In this document: positions 24,879-37,024 of the stretch, in pieces | Layout: each line of letters begins with the position of its first letter | Numbering within the stretch: position 1 is the first letter of the stretch | DNA from: Actinomadura latina NBRC 106108 | Lineage (GTDB): Bacteria > Actinomycetota > Actinomycetes > Streptosporangiales > Streptosporangiaceae | Length of the DNA stretch: 64,000 bases | NCBI RefSeq assembly: GCF_001552195.1 | Contig: NZ_BCQS01000003.1 | Location: 1-64,000 of the forward strand | Direction of reading: 5' to 3' | Notes under the pieces: generated by a model | Database searches by the model: none | Seen by the model: only the letters and a program-made list of their open reading frames with translations | What the model was told of the DNA's origin: nothing | Translations under genes and position numbers: made by a program

Positions 24879-25739
24879 GTGGACTTCAACGAGCACAGCG
24901 CCACGGAGGCCGTTCAGAACAGCTTCAGCGAGACTCCAGATGCGCGCCTCCGGGAACTGCTGACCACGCTCACCCGCCACTTGCACGCGTTCGTCCGCGA
25001 GGCCAGGCCGTCAGTCCGGGAGTGGGAACGAGCGATCAAGTTTCTCACCGCGGTGGGCCAGACGTGCACTGACACGCGGCAGGAGTTCGTCCTGCTGTCG
25101 GACGTTCTGGGCGTCTCAATGCTCGTGGAGACCCTGAACGAACAGGAAGGCGGAACGGAGAGCACCGTCCTGGGCCCCTTCCACATGGTCGAGTCGCCAC
25201 CGCGCGCACTCGGCGACAGCATCGACCTGGTGGGCGAAGCCGAACCGTGCGTGGTGTCAGGTCGCGTCCTGAGCATCGACGGATCACCGCTGCCGCACGC
25301 GGAGATCGACGTTTGGCAGTGCGACGAAAAGGGGTTCTACGACGTCCAGCAGCCGGGTTCGCAACCGTCCGGCAACGGCCGCGGACTTTTCCGCGCCGAC
25401 GACCAGGGCCGGTTCCGTTTCCGCACGATCGTGCCCAGCCATTACCCGATCCCCACAGACGGCCCGGTCGGGCGGCTCCTCAAGGCGACCCGGCGGCACC
25501 CCTACCGGCCCGCGCACATTCATTTCATCGTCCAGGCACCCGGGCACACACCGCTGACCACCCACATCTTCGTAGCCGGCAGCCCCTATCTGGACTCGGA
25601 CGCCGTCTTCGCGGTCAAGCACGGCCTCATCGTCGACTTCACCGAGTCGGACGACGAGGAGTCCGCCGCGCTCAACCGCGTCCGGCCCCCTTTCCGCCAC
25701 GCTGAGTTCGACCTCGTCCTGACCAGAGAACCAGCTTGA
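24879..25739 (+). CDS. Intradiol ring-cleavage dioxygenase
   Basis: A 286-residue enzyme of the catechol/hydroxyquinol 1,2-dioxygenase group. The N-terminal helical dimerisation domain (residues ~10-100) is present, followed by the beta-sandwich. Fe(III) ligands are visible: Tyr in FYDVQ, Tyr in SHYPIP, and two His in HPYRPAHIHF. It opens aromatic rings between hydroxyls, feeding the beta-ketoadipate type of pathway. No other pathway gene is nearby. The GTG at 24879 is preceded by GGGAGG; an ATG at 24861 is an alternative. Confidence 0.87.
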   Translation: MDFNEHSATEAVQNSFSETPDARLRELLTTLTRHLHAFVREARPSVREWERAIKFLTAVGQTCTDTRQEFVLLSDVLGVSMLVETLNEQEGGTESTVLGPFHMVESPPRALGDSIDLVGEAEPCVVSGRVLSIDGSPLPHAEIDVWQCDEKGFYDVQQPGSQPSGNGRGLFRADDQGRFRFRTIVPSHYPIPTDGPVGRLLKATRRHPYRPAHIHFIVQAPGHTPLTTHIFVAGSPYLDSDAVFAVKHGLIVDFTESDDEESAALNRVRPPFRHAEFDLVLTREPA

Positions 25740-25842
25740 CCTGTGCGAACGTCCGCAGGCCGCTCCCAGGCCCGGCATACCGGCGGCCGGCCAAGTCCAC
25801 AAGCTCGCGCAACCCAATACACGCCCAGTACTGCAACCCCAG

Positions 25843-25885
25843 TTATCCACAACCTGTGGAGAAACCCCCTCATCCTCTGGATAAC
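25843..25885. promoter_or_regulatory. DnaA boxes downstream of the dioxygenase gene
   Basis: An exact TTATCCACA at 25843-25851 and TCTGGATAA (one mismatch) near 25877-25885. They lie in the non-coding gap before the small membrane protein. Confidence 0.5.
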
Positions 25886-25972
25886 CGTGCGCGACCGGCA
25901 CGGACGAATGCCGCCCCGGCGGACTCCGATCAGCCCCTTCCCCAGGACCCGACTCGGTGCTGTAGTCGTCCC

Positions 25973-26182
25973 ATGCGGTCGTTTCGCAGAACACTGGCCG
26001 GAATGGTCATCGGTACATCGGCGGGAGCCCTCTGGGGCTACTACGGAAGCGGAGGCTACGAGTCGTCCGACAGCGCGATCGGCACGGGCCTCATGGGAGC
26101 CGTCGTCGGCATCATGGCAGGCGCCGTGGCCGCAGCGATCGGCCGCGCAAAGGACCGCCGCCCCCCGGACAACGGCCCATGA
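25973..26182 (+). CDS. Small glycine-zipper membrane protein
   Basis: 69 residues from ATG 25973. Two Gly-rich hydrophobic segments (LAGMVIGTSAGALWGYYG and LMGAVVGIMAGAVAAAIG) have the GxxxG spacing of glycine-zipper proteins. The basic C-terminus should be cytoplasmic. Unknown role. Its last four bases overlap the first start codon of the broken integrase. Confidence 0.6.
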   Translation: MRSFRRTLAGMVIGTSAGALWGYYGSGGYESSDSAIGTGLMGAVVGIMAGAVAAAIGRAKDRRPPDNGP

Positions 26183-27350
26183 CCGGCCGCCCGGATGCGC
26201 CGCGCCTGCCACTCGAACAGATTCCACACCACCTTGGTCAGTTGGCCACGCTTCCGCCCGGTACCCGGGTATCGCTGACTCCCGATCTTTCACCCCGAGG
26301 GCGGGCCGCACTCCGAGGCTTGAACACGATCACCGTGGCCGCGACCGCCCACCGCATCCATGACTACCGCTACGACGAGGCCGCGCAGCGCAAGGGGGCA
26401 TCCGCGGCCACGATCCAGAAGTGCAAGCGGGGGATCCTCAACTCGATCTTCACCACGGCCCTCAACGACCAGGCAATTCGACAGCCTCTACCGAGCGCTG
26501 CCCGACGCCGGCAGCCGCCTGCTCGTCGAGACGGTCATCGAAAGCGGGCTGCGCTGGGGCGAAACTCGAACTCAACCCGAAGTTCCATCCGACCCAAGGC
26601 CGCTTCCTCGTCAAGCCCTATCCCAAGGGCAAGGAGTACCGCCGCTTCAAACTCAGCCCTCAGATCGTCCGCAAACTCAAGGCACACGTTGGCGACCGGG
26701 GCCTTGGGGAGGACGACCTCTTCTTCACTTACCTGCCTGTGCACCAGCCCAGGCCCAGGAAGCTACGGCCCGTGCCGGTGCCTGGTGCCCATGGCAAGAC
26801 CACCCCCAACGAACAGGGGAAGAGCTACGACCACGGCTCGCTCACGGCCTACACCACTGGAAAGTGCCGCTGCGAGTACTGCAGAGAGGCCTACCGCCTC
26901 TACCGCGCCCGGCGTCGTGTCACCGGCAAGGACAGCCCGCGCTCGCCGCGCGTACGCCAGTCCGACGGCCACATCCCCGCCGACTGGTTCCGCAAGCAGA
27001 TCTGGAACCCCGCCCGCAAGGCCGCCGGGCTGGACCACGTCACCCCGCACCACCTGCGCCACGCCCACGCTTCCTGGCTCCTGGCCGGCGGCGCAGACCT
27101 CCAGGTCGTCAAGGAACGCCTGGGCCATGCCTCGATCGCCACGACCGAGCAGTACCTCCACACCCTGCCCAACGCCGATGAGACCGCGCTCGCCGCCCTT
27201 GACAAGATCCGCGGACTCCAGATCACCGAAGCCCCAGAAACCTCCGAGCTGGACACTCTCAAAGCCGAGAACGAACGTCTCCGAGCCGCCATCGCCGACG
27301 TGGCTCTGGCCCTCCGCCCTGACTCCCGCCCCCACCTGAGCACGGCCTGA
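26179..27350 (+). pseudogene. Tyrosine site-specific integrase with two internal deletions
   Basis: Three frames must be joined. Frame 1 (from 26179) reads GASAATIQKCKRGILNSIFT-TALNDQ, the core-binding domain. Near 26475 reading moves to FDSLYRALPDAGSRLLVETV and ESGLRWGE, which holds catalytic Arg I. Near 26565 it moves again to LELNPKFHPTQGRFLVK and runs intact to the end, with HHLRHAHASWLLAGG, ERLGHASIATTEQYLHTL (Arg II, His, Tyr). Comparison with the family suggests about 30-35 codons are missing at each junction. Inactive. Confidence 0.75.
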
Positions 27351-27386
27351 CGGCAGGCCCCGCATCGAGGGGCATTCCGCCCACCC

Positions 27387-27416
27387 AAAAAAAATGCGGC
27401 CCCTGAACGGGGCCGC
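27387..27416 (-). terminator. Hairpin with A/T tract after the integrase
   Basis: The 8-bp stem GCGGCCCC/GGGGCCGC (27396-27403 with 27409-27416) is preceded on the + strand by eight A, so it has terminator form for minus-strand transcripts and may work both ways. Confidence 0.6.
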
Positions 27417-27506
27417 CCTGTCGGTCGTAACCGACTTCGTCTGAGACCGAGGATAGTTGCTACTTCCCACACGCGCCACTTCCACCGACGTCTAACGTTC
27501 TGTCAC

Positions 27507-28154
27507 GTGCCGGATACGATCGCGTACGTCGACGGGTTCAACCTCTACCACGGCTTGAAGTCCAAGTACGGCCGCGCCTACCTGTGGCTTGACATCGTCG
27601 AACTGGTCCAGCAGATGCGGCGCGACGACACGGTGCAAGCGGTGAAGTACTTCACCGCCATCGTCAAAGGGGAGCCGGACGCCGCCCGCCGCCAGGAGAC
27701 GTATCTGGCCGCGCTGACGGCGCACCGGACACAGGTACAGGTGATCCGAGGCCACTTCAAGGTGAAGAACATGCGCATCGGCTGCCGGGCGTGCGGTGCA
27801 CAGTGGCAGTGCCGGTGCGAGCCGCCCCAGCAGCGCTACCGCACCTACGAGGAGAAGCTGACCGACGTCGCGCTGGCCACCGAGATGGTCCGGGACGCCG
27901 CACTGGGGAACGGCGACCTGTCGTTGCTGATCTCTACGGACACCGACTTCCTACCCGCGATCAAGGCGTCACTGGAGTTGGCGCCCACTCGCCCAATACT
28001 GGTCGCCTGTCCTCCTGGACGAGGCCGGCCCAACCGGTTCGACGGCATGGTGACCTCCTTCCCGATCAGGGAGGAGCATCTGATGACGTCACTGCTGCCC
28101 GACTCCGTCCCGGACAACGGCCTCGCTCGCCAACGTCCCGACAAGTGGGCATAA
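27507..28154 (+). CDS. NYN-domain protein (PIN-like nuclease fold)
   Basis: 215 residues from GTG 27507. The NYN fold opens with TIAYVDGFNLYHGL (first acidic residue in VDGFN) and closes with LSLLISTDTDFLPAIKA (acidic pair). Between them a CRACGAQWQCRC knuckle probably binds Zn2+. NYN proteins are putative metal-dependent ribonucleases. In its context (integrase remnant, MobC) it looks like cargo of a former mobile element. No partner toxin or antitoxin gene is visible next to it. Confidence 0.8.
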   Translation: MPDTIAYVDGFNLYHGLKSKYGRAYLWLDIVELVQQMRRDDTVQAVKYFTAIVKGEPDAARRQETYLAALTAHRTQVQVIRGHFKVKNMRIGCRACGAQWQCRCEPPQQRYRTYEEKLTDVALATEMVRDAALGNGDLSLLISTDTDFLPAIKASLELAPTRPILVACPPGRGRPNRFDGMVTSFPIREEHLMTSLLPDSVPDNGLARQRPDKWA

Positions 28155-28191
28155 TCGCCCTCACCGGGGGCAGAGCCGCCTGAGTTCGGCG

Positions 28192-28566
28192 TCAGGGCAG
28201 GTGCCCACGGATCTCTTCGGCAAGGTCATCGAGATGCCGCACGGTACGCGCCGCCGTATCCATGTACCAGCGCAGCTCAGGCGGCGGTCCGCCCGAGTGC
28301 ACGGCGGCGACCGCCTGATTGAGGTTCACGCCGATACGCCTGGCCTGCCCGGCCGCGTGCATCACCGTCTTCAGTGCCTCCCTCAGCAGGCCGTATTGTG
28401 GCTGGGCGCTGCCGCGCGCGGCAGCAAGCACTGCCTGTGCCGCATACGCGCCGAGCGCCAGTCGCTCTTCCGCTGCCGCCGAAGCCACCAGCGCGTGCTC
28501 TTCGTCCGACAGGGAGAACCTCACCGACCGTTTTCGCCGGGGAGTCCGATGTGCTCGCCGGTTCAC
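28192..28566 (-). CDS. MobC-like relaxosome accessory protein, orphan
   Basis: About 124 residues from GTG 28566 (the frame stays open further upstream). A basic N-terminus (RRAHRTPRRKRSVRFSLS) is a ribbon-helix-helix-like DNA-binding part, then EEHALVASAAAEERLALGAY and the C-terminal GQARRIGVNLNQAVAAVHSG, the RIGxNLNQ motif of MobC proteins. MobC normally precedes a relaxase; downstream here is the opposite-strand NYN gene, so the relaxase is lost. Confidence 0.65.
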   Translation of the reverse strand: MNRRAHRTPRRKRSVRFSLSDEEHALVASAAAEERLALGAYAAQAVLAAARGSAQPQYGLLREALKTVMHAAGQARRIGVNLNQAVAAVHSGGPPPELRWYMDTAARTVRHLDDLAEEIRGHLP

Positions 28567-28927
28567 GCTCGGTGCGCCCGTCGGCCTCGCTTCACCATGC
28601 CCGGCTACTGCCGCCACCTCCCGGATCGCGCTCGATCCTCGTCCACCGCCTGGACCGCGCTCGGTCCAGGCCGCCTTATGTGCACGATTTCCATTTCTTG
28701 CCCTGCGCCAGCAGAGGTCCTTGGAACGGCGTCCAGCCGAGGCCCCTACACCGCCGGCTCTGAGAGTCCGGGACAAGCCTCCGAACCTCGGCTTGAAGCC
28801 GCCTGGTCAGAAGGCCTCGCAGCATCACGACGGGGGGACAGGCCAACACACGGGGGGGACACGAACTGTCGGCTGGTGTGTCCTGATGGTGCGAGGTCCC
28901 AGTGCCATCGGAGTGCCAAAAGATCTT

Positions 28928-28960
28928 GAGGCCGGGTCCGCTGGACGCGGAACCGGCCTC
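28928..28960 (-). terminator. Terminator downstream of tRNA-Ile
   Basis: GAGGCCGG pairs with CCGGCCTC and TCCGC with GCGGA inside it. Read on the minus strand it follows tRNA-Ile by 18 bases and is followed by ...AAGATCTTTT. Confidence 0.65.
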
Positions 28961-28978
28961 TGAGCTGGGATTACTGGG

Positions 28979-29052
28979 TGGGCCTAGGAGGACTTGAACC
29001 TCCGGCCTCATCCTTATCAGGGATGCGCTCTAACCGACTGAGCTATAGGCCC
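28979..29052 (-). tRNA. tRNA-Ile (anticodon GAT)
   Basis: 74 bases with a complete cloverleaf. The acceptor is GGGCCTA/TAGGCCC, the D arm AGCTCAGTCGGTTAGAGC, the anticodon loop CTGATAA and the T arm GGTTCAAGTCC. No CCA is encoded. It follows the DUF3566 gene on the same strand, as in many actinobacteria. Confidence 0.96.
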
Positions 29053-29144
29053 GGAATGTGCCGCCGCCCCTGGCGGCGCAACGAGAGGTTACCCCATCTG
29101 GGCGGACAACCGGAAATCGGTTGTCGGGCGGCGGCGGGGTGGGG

Positions 29145-30176
29145 CTACTCGGCCTCCTTGAGGGTGACCTCGACGCCGCCCACGAGGTCGGCGGCGAGGT
29201 TGTAGATGACGGAGCCGACCGTGGAGAGGGCGGTGATGAGCATGACGTTCAGGGCGCCCACGAGGACGGTGTAGCCGAAGACGCGGAAGAAGGAGAACCA
29301 GTTTCCGGCGTCGACGCTGCCGGTCGTCTCGCCCTGTTCCTTGGTGAGGCTGTTGATCGTGTCGCTGATGGCGTCGAACACGCCGAGGCCGGACAGGATC
29401 ACGTAGAGGACGATGACGGCGACGAGCAGGACGACAAAGCAGACCAGCGACATGACGAAGCTGAACTTCATCACCGACCACGGCTCGAGCCGGGCGAGCT
29501 GGAGCTGGGCCTTGCGGGCCGGCTTGCCGTTCGCGGGCTTGGCGGAGTTCGCCGGGGTGACGGACGTGGACGGGCGGTCCTTGAGGACGGTGCCGGCGAA
29601 GCCGCGGCCGGAGCCACCGGAGGAGCCGCCGGAGGGGAAGCCGCCCGACGACGCGGCCGACGAGGAGTTGCCGGACGACGCGGCGGAGGAGGAGCCACCG
29701 GACGACGAGTTGAACGGCTTCGCCGCGGATTCCGTACGTCCTGCCGAGACCGAACCGGACGGCTCGGCGGGTTTGGCCCATCCCGCCGGGCCGGGGGAGG
29801 ACGCGGAGGAAGAGGGCTTCGCGGAGTCCTCGGCGGTGTCCTTGACCGGGGCGATCTCGGGCGTCTCGGCGTCCTTCGCCGGCTTGTCCTCGATCTTCGC
29901 CAGGTCGATCCTGGTCGTATCGGCGGAGTCCTTCGAGGTCTCGGAGGGCTTCGCGGCGCCGGAGTCGGCCGCGGGCTTGGCGGAGTCGATGTCGACGGTC
30001 GTCTCGTCCCGCCCGGACTTGGCGGACGCGGCGGCCACGGTCTTGGACGGCTTCGTCCCGGACTTGGACGGCCCGGTCTTGGCGCCGGGCTTCTTGCCGG
30101 CGTCGCCCGCGCCGCCCGTCCCCGGGGCGGCCGCGCCGGGCGGACCGCCCTTGTTCTTGCCGGGCTCGGTGCTCAC
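29145..30176 (-). CDS. DUF3566 membrane protein with long disordered N-terminus
   Basis: 343 residues. The N-terminal ~220 are low-complexity Ala/Ser/Lys/Pro (PAAPGT-like runs, a Ser/Gly tract near 155-185) and must be cytoplasmic and unstructured. The C-terminal ~120 form the DUF3566 domain with two membrane helices (FVMSLVCFVVLLVAVIVLYV and VFGYTVLVGALNVMLITALS) around an amphipathic loop. The family lies directly after gyrA in actinobacteria, as here. Function unknown, suspected cell-envelope or division link. Confidence 0.88.
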   Translation of the reverse strand: MSTEPGKNKGGPPGAAAPGTGGAGDAGKKPGAKTGPSKSGTKPSKTVAAASAKSGRDETTVDIDSAKPAADSGAAKPSETSKDSADTTRIDLAKIEDKPAKDAETPEIAPVKDTAEDSAKPSSSASSPGPAGWAKPAEPSGSVSAGRTESAAKPFNSSSGGSSSAASSGNSSSAASSGGFPSGGSSGGSGRGFAGTVLKDRPSTSVTPANSAKPANGKPARKAQLQLARLEPWSVMKFSFVMSLVCFVVLLVAVIVLYVILSGLGVFDAISDTINSLTKEQGETTGSVDAGNWFSFFRVFGYTVLVGALNVMLITALSTVGSVIYNLAADLVGGVEVTLKEAE

Positions 30177-30218
30177 GTGTCCTCCTGGCCTAGCGGCTCG
30201 GTGACGATGCAGGATACG

Positions 30219-32741
30219 TCACTCACCGTCGCCCCCTTCGCCCTCGTCCGAGTCCGCGATGGACTCTGAGTCCTCGATGGACTCTACGTTCCTCGCGATC
30301 GCCACCACGCTGTCCCCGTCCGCGAGGTTCATCAGGCGGACGCCCATGGTCTGCCTGCCGGACTGCTTGATCTCCGCGGCGGTCGTGCGGATCACGCCGC
30401 CGTTCGACGTCATCGCGAACACCTCGTCGTCGGGGCCGACCATCAGCGCCCCTACCAACATCCCGCGCGATTCAACGATCTTAGCGGTGAGGACGCCCTT
30501 ACCCCCACGTCCTTGGAGCGGATACTGGTCCACGGGAGTGCGCTTGGCGTAGCCGCCCCGGGTGGCCACCAGGACGTCGTCCGAGCCGTTGTGGACGACG
30601 AGCATGTTGAGAACTTCCTGGTCCTCGTCGAATCGCATGCCGATGACGCCGGAGGTGGCGCGTCCCATCGGCCGCAGCGACTCGTCGTCGGCCCGGAACT
30701 TGATCGCCTGCGCGCCGGTCGAGACCATCAGCAGCTGGTCCTCGTTGGACACGAGCCGGGCGGCGATCACCTCGTCGGCGTCGACCAGGTTGATGGCGAT
30801 GATGCCGCCGGTGCGGGGCGAGTCGAAGTCGCGCAGCGCGGTCTTCTTGACGCGGCCCTTCTGCGTCCCGAGGACGAGGTAGGGGGCCACGTCGTAGTCG
30901 CGGAGGGTCATGACCTGGGCGATGCGCTCGTCCGGCTGGAAGGCCAGCAGGTTCGCGACGTGCTGCCCGCGCGAGTCACGGCCGGAGTCGGGCAGTTCGT
31001 ACGCCTTCGCCCGGTAGACGCGGCCCTTGTTGGTGAAGAACAGGATCCAATTGTGCGTCGAGGTGACGAAGAACTGGTCGACGATGTCGTCCTGCTTCAG
31101 CTGCGCGCCGCGGACGCCCTTGCCGCCGCGCCGCTGCGCCCGGTACAGGTCGGTCTTGGTGCGCTTGGCGTAGCCGCCGCGGGTGATGGTGACGACGACG
31201 TCCTCTTCGGCGATGAGGTCCTCGTACGACACGTCCCCGTCGAAGGGGATGATCTCGGTGCGCCGGTCGTCGCCGAACTTCTCGACGATGGGGGCGAGCT
31301 CGTCGCCGACGATCCGCCGCTGCCGATCGGGCGAGGCGAGGATGTCGTTGTAGTCGTCGATCTCCGCCATGAGCTTGTCGTACTCGTCGGTGATCTGCTG
31401 GCGCTCCAGGGCGGCGAGCTTGCGCAGCTGCATGTCGAGGATGGCCTGCGCCTGGATCTCGTCGATCTCCAGCAGATCCATCAGGCCCTGCTGCGCCTGC
31501 GAGGCGGACGGCGAGCGCCGGATGAGGGCGATGACCTCGTCGATCCGGTCGAGTGCCTTCAGCAGCGCGCGCAGGATGTGGGCGCGCTCCTCGGCCTTGC
31601 GGAGCAGGAACCGGGTGCGGCGGACGATGACGTCGATCTGGTGCGCGACCCAGTGCCGGACGAACTGGTCGACGCGCAGGGTGCGCGGCACGCCGTCCAC
31701 CAGCGCGAGCATGTTCGCGCCGAAGGTCTCCTGCAGCTGGGTGTGCTTGTAGAGGTTGTTGAGGACGACCTTGGCGACGGCGTCCCGCTTGAGGACGATG
31801 ACGAGGCGCTGCCCGGTCCGGCCGGACGTCTCGTCGCGGACGTCGGCGATGCCGTCGAGCTTGCCGTCCTTGACGCCGTCCGCGATCTTGAGGGCCAGGT
31901 TGTCGGGGTTGACCTGGTACGGAAGCTGGGTGACGACGAGGCAGGTGCGGCCCTGGATCTCCTCGACCTCGACGACGGCCCGCATGGTGATGGAGCCGCG
32001 GCCGGTCCGGTAGGCCTCCTCGATGCCCTTGCGGCCGACGATGAGGCCGGCGGTCGGGAAGTCGGGGCCCTTGATCCGCTCGATCAGCGCCTCGAGCAGC
32101 TCTTCGTCAGACGCGCCGTAGTTGTCGAGGTACCAGCGGACGCCGTCGGCGACCTCGCGCAGATTGTGCGGCGGGATGTTCGTCGCCATCCCGACCGCGA
32201 TGCCGGCGGACCCGTTGACCAGCAGGTTCGGGTACCGGGACGGCAGGACGTCCGGTTCCTGCGAGCGGCCGTCGTAGTTGGGGGAGAAGTCGACGGTCTC
32301 CTTGTCGATGTCGCGCAGGAGCTCCATCGCGAGGGGCGCCATGCGGCACTCGGTGTACCGCATGGCCGCGGCGGGGTCGTTGCCGCGCGAGCCGAAGTTG
32401 CCATTGCCGTCGACCAGCGGGTACCGCATCGACCAGGGCTGCGCCAGCCGGACGAGCGCGTCGTAGATGGCGGAGTCGCCGTGCGGGTGGTAGTTGCCCA
32501 TGACGTCGCCGACGACGCGGGCGCACTTGAAGTAGCCGCGGTCGGGCCTGTACCCGCCGTCGTACATCGCGTACAGGACGCGGCGGTGGACGGGCTTGAG
32601 GCCGTCGCGTACCTCGGGCAGCGCGCGCGCGACGATGACCGACATCGCGTAGTCGAGGTAGCTCTTCTGCATCTCGACCTGGATGTCGACCGGCTCGATC
32701 CGTTCGCCGGGGTAGCCGCTCTCTGCGGTCACGTCCGTCAC
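30219..32741 (-). CDS. gyrA: DNA gyrase subunit A
   Basis: About 840 residues. The breakage-reunion domain has [12 protein letters not shown] with Ser and Asp at the two main quinolone-resistance positions, so no classic resistance change, and the catalytic Tyr in [11 protein letters not shown]. The C-terminal pinwheel contains the GyrA-box-like repeats [10 protein letters not shown] and QGRGGKGV. The acidic tail ends [11 protein letters not shown]. Start at GTG 32741 after AAGAGG; TTG 32747 or GTG 32732 are alternatives. It follows gyrB by about 110 bases. Confidence 0.97.
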   Translation of the reverse strand: MTDVTAESGYPGERIEPVDIQVEMQKSYLDYAMSVIVARALPEVRDGLKPVHRRVLYAMYDGGYRPDRGYFKCARVVGDVMGNYHPHGDSAIYDALVRLAQPWSMRYPLVDGNGNFGSRGNDPAAAMRYTECRMAPLAMELLRDIDKETVDFSPNYDGRSQEPDVLPSRYPNLLVNGSAGIAVGMATNIPPHNLREVADGVRWYLDNYGASDEELLEALIERIKGPDFPTAGLIVGRKGIEEAYRTGRGSITMRAVVEVEEIQGRTCLVVTQLPYQVNPDNLALKIADGVKDGKLDGIADVRDETSGRTGQRLVIVLKRDAVAKVVLNNLYKHTQLQETFGANMLALVDGVPRTLRVDQFVRHWVAHQIDVIVRRTRFLLRKAEERAHILRALLKALDRIDEVIALIRRSPSASQAQQGLMDLLEIDEIQAQAILDMQLRKLAALERQQITDEYDKLMAEIDDYNDILASPDRQRRIVGDELAPIVEKFGDDRRTEIIPFDGDVSYEDLIAEEDVVVTITRGGYAKRTKTDLYRAQRRGGKGVRGAQLKQDDIVDQFFVTSTHNWILFFTNKGRVYRAKAYELPDSGRDSRGQHVANLLAFQPDERIAQVMTLRDYDVAPYLVLGTQKGRVKKTALRDFDSPRTGGIIAINLVDADEVIAARLVSNEDQLLMVSTGAQAIKFRADDESLRPMGRATSGVIGMRFDEDQEVLNMLVVHNGSDDVLVATRGGYAKRTPVDQYPLQGRGGKGVLTAKIVESRGMLVGALMVGPDDEVFAMTSNGGVIRTTAAEIKQSGRQTMGVRLMNLADGDSVVAIARNVESIEDSESIADSDEGEGGDGE

Positions 32742-32850
32742 TCTCAAGACCTCTTCTGCTCGGTGGGAAGGAAGTACGCCTGCCTGCGGGAACCGGACCT
32801 GCGGGAGCCGCGGGAGTCAGGCCGGCGGGAGCCCGGCGCGGGCGCGTACC

Positions 32851-35156
<2,306 letters not shown>

Positions 35157-35711
35157 TCAGCGCACGCGCCAGGCGCCGGTCCGGCGCGGGCCGGACGACG
35201 GCCCCACGACCTTCACCCGGCGGACGGTTCCGTGCCCGAGTTCCTCGTTCAGCCGCCGGACGAGGGTGGACGACAGCAGGCGCAGCTGCGTCGCCCACGT
35301 CGTGGAGTCGGCGGCGACGGTCAGCACGCCGTCCTCGAAGTGATCGGGGCGGGTGTGCTCGGCCAGGTCGGCGCCGACGATGCCCGCCCAGTTGCCGAAC
35401 ACGCCGCCGACGGCCGCCCGCTGCTCCCAGCCGCGGGACGCCATCAGCTCGCGGATCGCCGCGCTGAACAGCTTGGGGTCACCGCCGCGCCCGGGATCCC
35501 TGACCCGGACGACACGTCCGCTGCCCTTGCGCCTGCCGTTCTGGCCGGGGAGCGTGCCGCGCTTCAGGGCGTCGGCCTTCGCCTGGGCGAGCGCCTCGCG
35601 CGCCAGCTCGATCCCCGACTTGGCCGGAGCAGCGCCGGCCTCGGGGGATTCGCCGGGGGATGCGGGGGGTTCGCCGGGGGAGTTGTCCACATCCTGTGGA
35701 TCGTCGGTCAC
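35157..35711 (-). CDS. DciA-like (DUF721) protein
   Basis: 184 residues from GTG 35711. A disordered acidic N-terminus is followed by a basic linker (RRKGSGRVVRVRDPGRGGDP) and the DUF721 KH-like fold (WEQRAAVGGVFGNWAGIVGA, VLTVAADSTTWATQLRLL). DciA proteins load or tether the replicative helicase in bacteria without DnaC; the position between recF and gyrB is typical. An exact DnaA box (35683-35691) falls inside its first codons. Confidence 0.83.
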   Translation of the reverse strand: MTDDPQDVDNSPGEPPASPGESPEAGAAPAKSGIELAREALAQAKADALKRGTLPGQNGRRKGSGRVVRVRDPGRGGDPKLFSAAIRELMASRGWEQRAAVGGVFGNWAGIVGADLAEHTRPDHFEDGVLTVAADSTTWATQLRLLSSTLVRRLNEELGHGTVRRVKVVGPSSGPRRTGAWRVR

Positions 35712-35853
35712 GCGCTCGCCCCTCCCCGTTCCGCCCGGGGGACGTCCCCCCGCCCAGCCGGCCGCGGACCGGCCCCGTCGCTAGCAGCGGACCCGCCGCC
35801 ATCTGCGCCGCCGGTCACCATCAATCGCGCAGAGTCGCCGGGCCTCTCATCCG

Positions 35854-36978
35854 TCAGTCCCGGACGACCTTGCCGTCGGAGACGGTATACGAGCCCCCTG
35901 TCAGTTCGGCGGGCACGTCCGCGGGGACGGCAGCCGTGATGAGGACCTGCTCGGCCGGCGCGACCATGCCGGCCAGCCGGCTGCGGCGGCCCGTGTCCAG
36001 CTCGGCGAACACGTCGTCCAGGATGAGAACGGGGTCGTCGCCGTCCGCCCGCAGCAGTTCGTACGCCGCCAACCGCAGGCCGAGCGCAAACGACCACGAC
36101 TCGCCATGGCTCGCGTAGCCGCGCGCCGGAAGCTCCCCCAGGCGCAGGACGAGCTCGTCTCGATGCGGGCCGACGAGACTCACGCCCCGCTCCAACTCCT
36201 GCTTGCGGGACTCCCCCACGGCCGCCATGAGCTGCTCCGCGAGTTGTCCACGGTCTGTGGACAACTCAGTGTCCCCGAGCGAACTCTTGTAGGCGAGGTC
36301 GGCCGCGCCGCTGTGCGGCGCAAGGGCGGCATAGGCGCGAGCAACAAGCGGACGCAGTGCGTCGACCAGTTGCAACCGTGCCGCCAGTAGCTCCGACCCA
36401 GTGCGTGCCAGATGCGAATCCCACACGTCCAGGGTCGCGAGCACCTCCGCGCCGGGGGAGCGCCTGTGCGCGGCCGCCGATTTCAACAGTGCGTTGCGTT
36501 GCTTGAGGACGCGGTCATAGTCGGAACGCACGCCGGCGAAGCGGGGAGCCCGCGCGGTGAGCAGTTCGTCCATGAGCCGGCGCCGCTCCCCCGGGTCGCC
36601 CTTCACGAGCGCGAGGTCCTCCGGGGCGAACAGCACGGTCCGCAACATCCCCAGGATCTCCCTCGGCCTGGGGACGGGGGACCGGTTGAGCCGCGCCCGG
36701 TTCGCCTTGCCGGGGTTGATCTCGAGCTCGATCAGCGCCTTGCGGTCGTCCTTCACCACTCCGGCCCGGACGATGGCGCGCGGCGCACCATGCCGGACGA
36801 GCGGCGCGTCCGTGGCCGCCCTGTGGCTGGTGTGCGAGGCGACGTATCCGATGGCTTCGACAAGGTTCGTCTTGCCCTGCCCGTTGGGCCCCACGAACGC
36901 CGTGACCCCGGGTTCCAGCGCGACCTCGGCGGCCGGATAGGACCGGAAGTCCTGCAGCGAAAGGTGGGCGACGTGCAC
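35854..36978 (-). CDS. recF: DNA replication and repair ATPase
   Basis: 374 residues. Walker [10 protein letters not shown] near 30, signature-type motif and Walker [12 protein letters not shown] near 320. It loads RecA on gapped DNA. The GTG at 36978 fits the family start ([14 protein letters not shown]); the reported longer frame runs into the gnd spacer. Two inverted DnaA-like boxes lie inside the gene (36244-36252 with one mismatch, 36256-36264 exact). Confidence 0.95.
   Translation of the reverse strand: MHVAHLSLQDFRSYPAAEVALEPGVTAFVGPNGQGKTNLVEAIGYVASHTSHRAATDAPLVRHGAPRAIVRAGVVKDDRKALIELEINPGKANRARLNRSPVPRPREILGMLRTVLFAPEDLALVKGDPGERRRLMDELLTARAPRFAGVRSDYDRVLKQRNALLKSAAAHRRSPGAEVLATLDVWDSHLARTGSELLAARLQLVDALRPLVARAYAALAPHSGAADLAYKSSLGDTELSTDRGQLAEQLMAAVGESRKQELERGVSLVGPHRDELVLRLGELPARGYASHGESWSFALGLRLAAYELLRADGDDPVLILDDVFAELDTGRRSRLAGMVAPAEQVLITAAVPADVPAELTGGSYTVSDGKVVRD
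36244..36264. promoter_or_regulatory. Inverted DnaA-box pair inside recF
   Basis: TTGTCCACG (36244) and exact TGTGGACAA (36256) are separated by three bases, the same spacing as the pair at 24841-24861. Confidence 0.45.
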
Positions 36979-37024
36979 GAGACACGAGCGTAGAGCCTCA
37001 CCGGCGCCGGTCGAGCCGCAGCCC

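Noticed and set aside
28820..28978. Attachment site at tRNA-Ile
   Set aside because: I looked for a second copy of the tRNA-Ile 3' end in the window and found none. The GGCACTCC-type words near 28900 are too short to support att sites.
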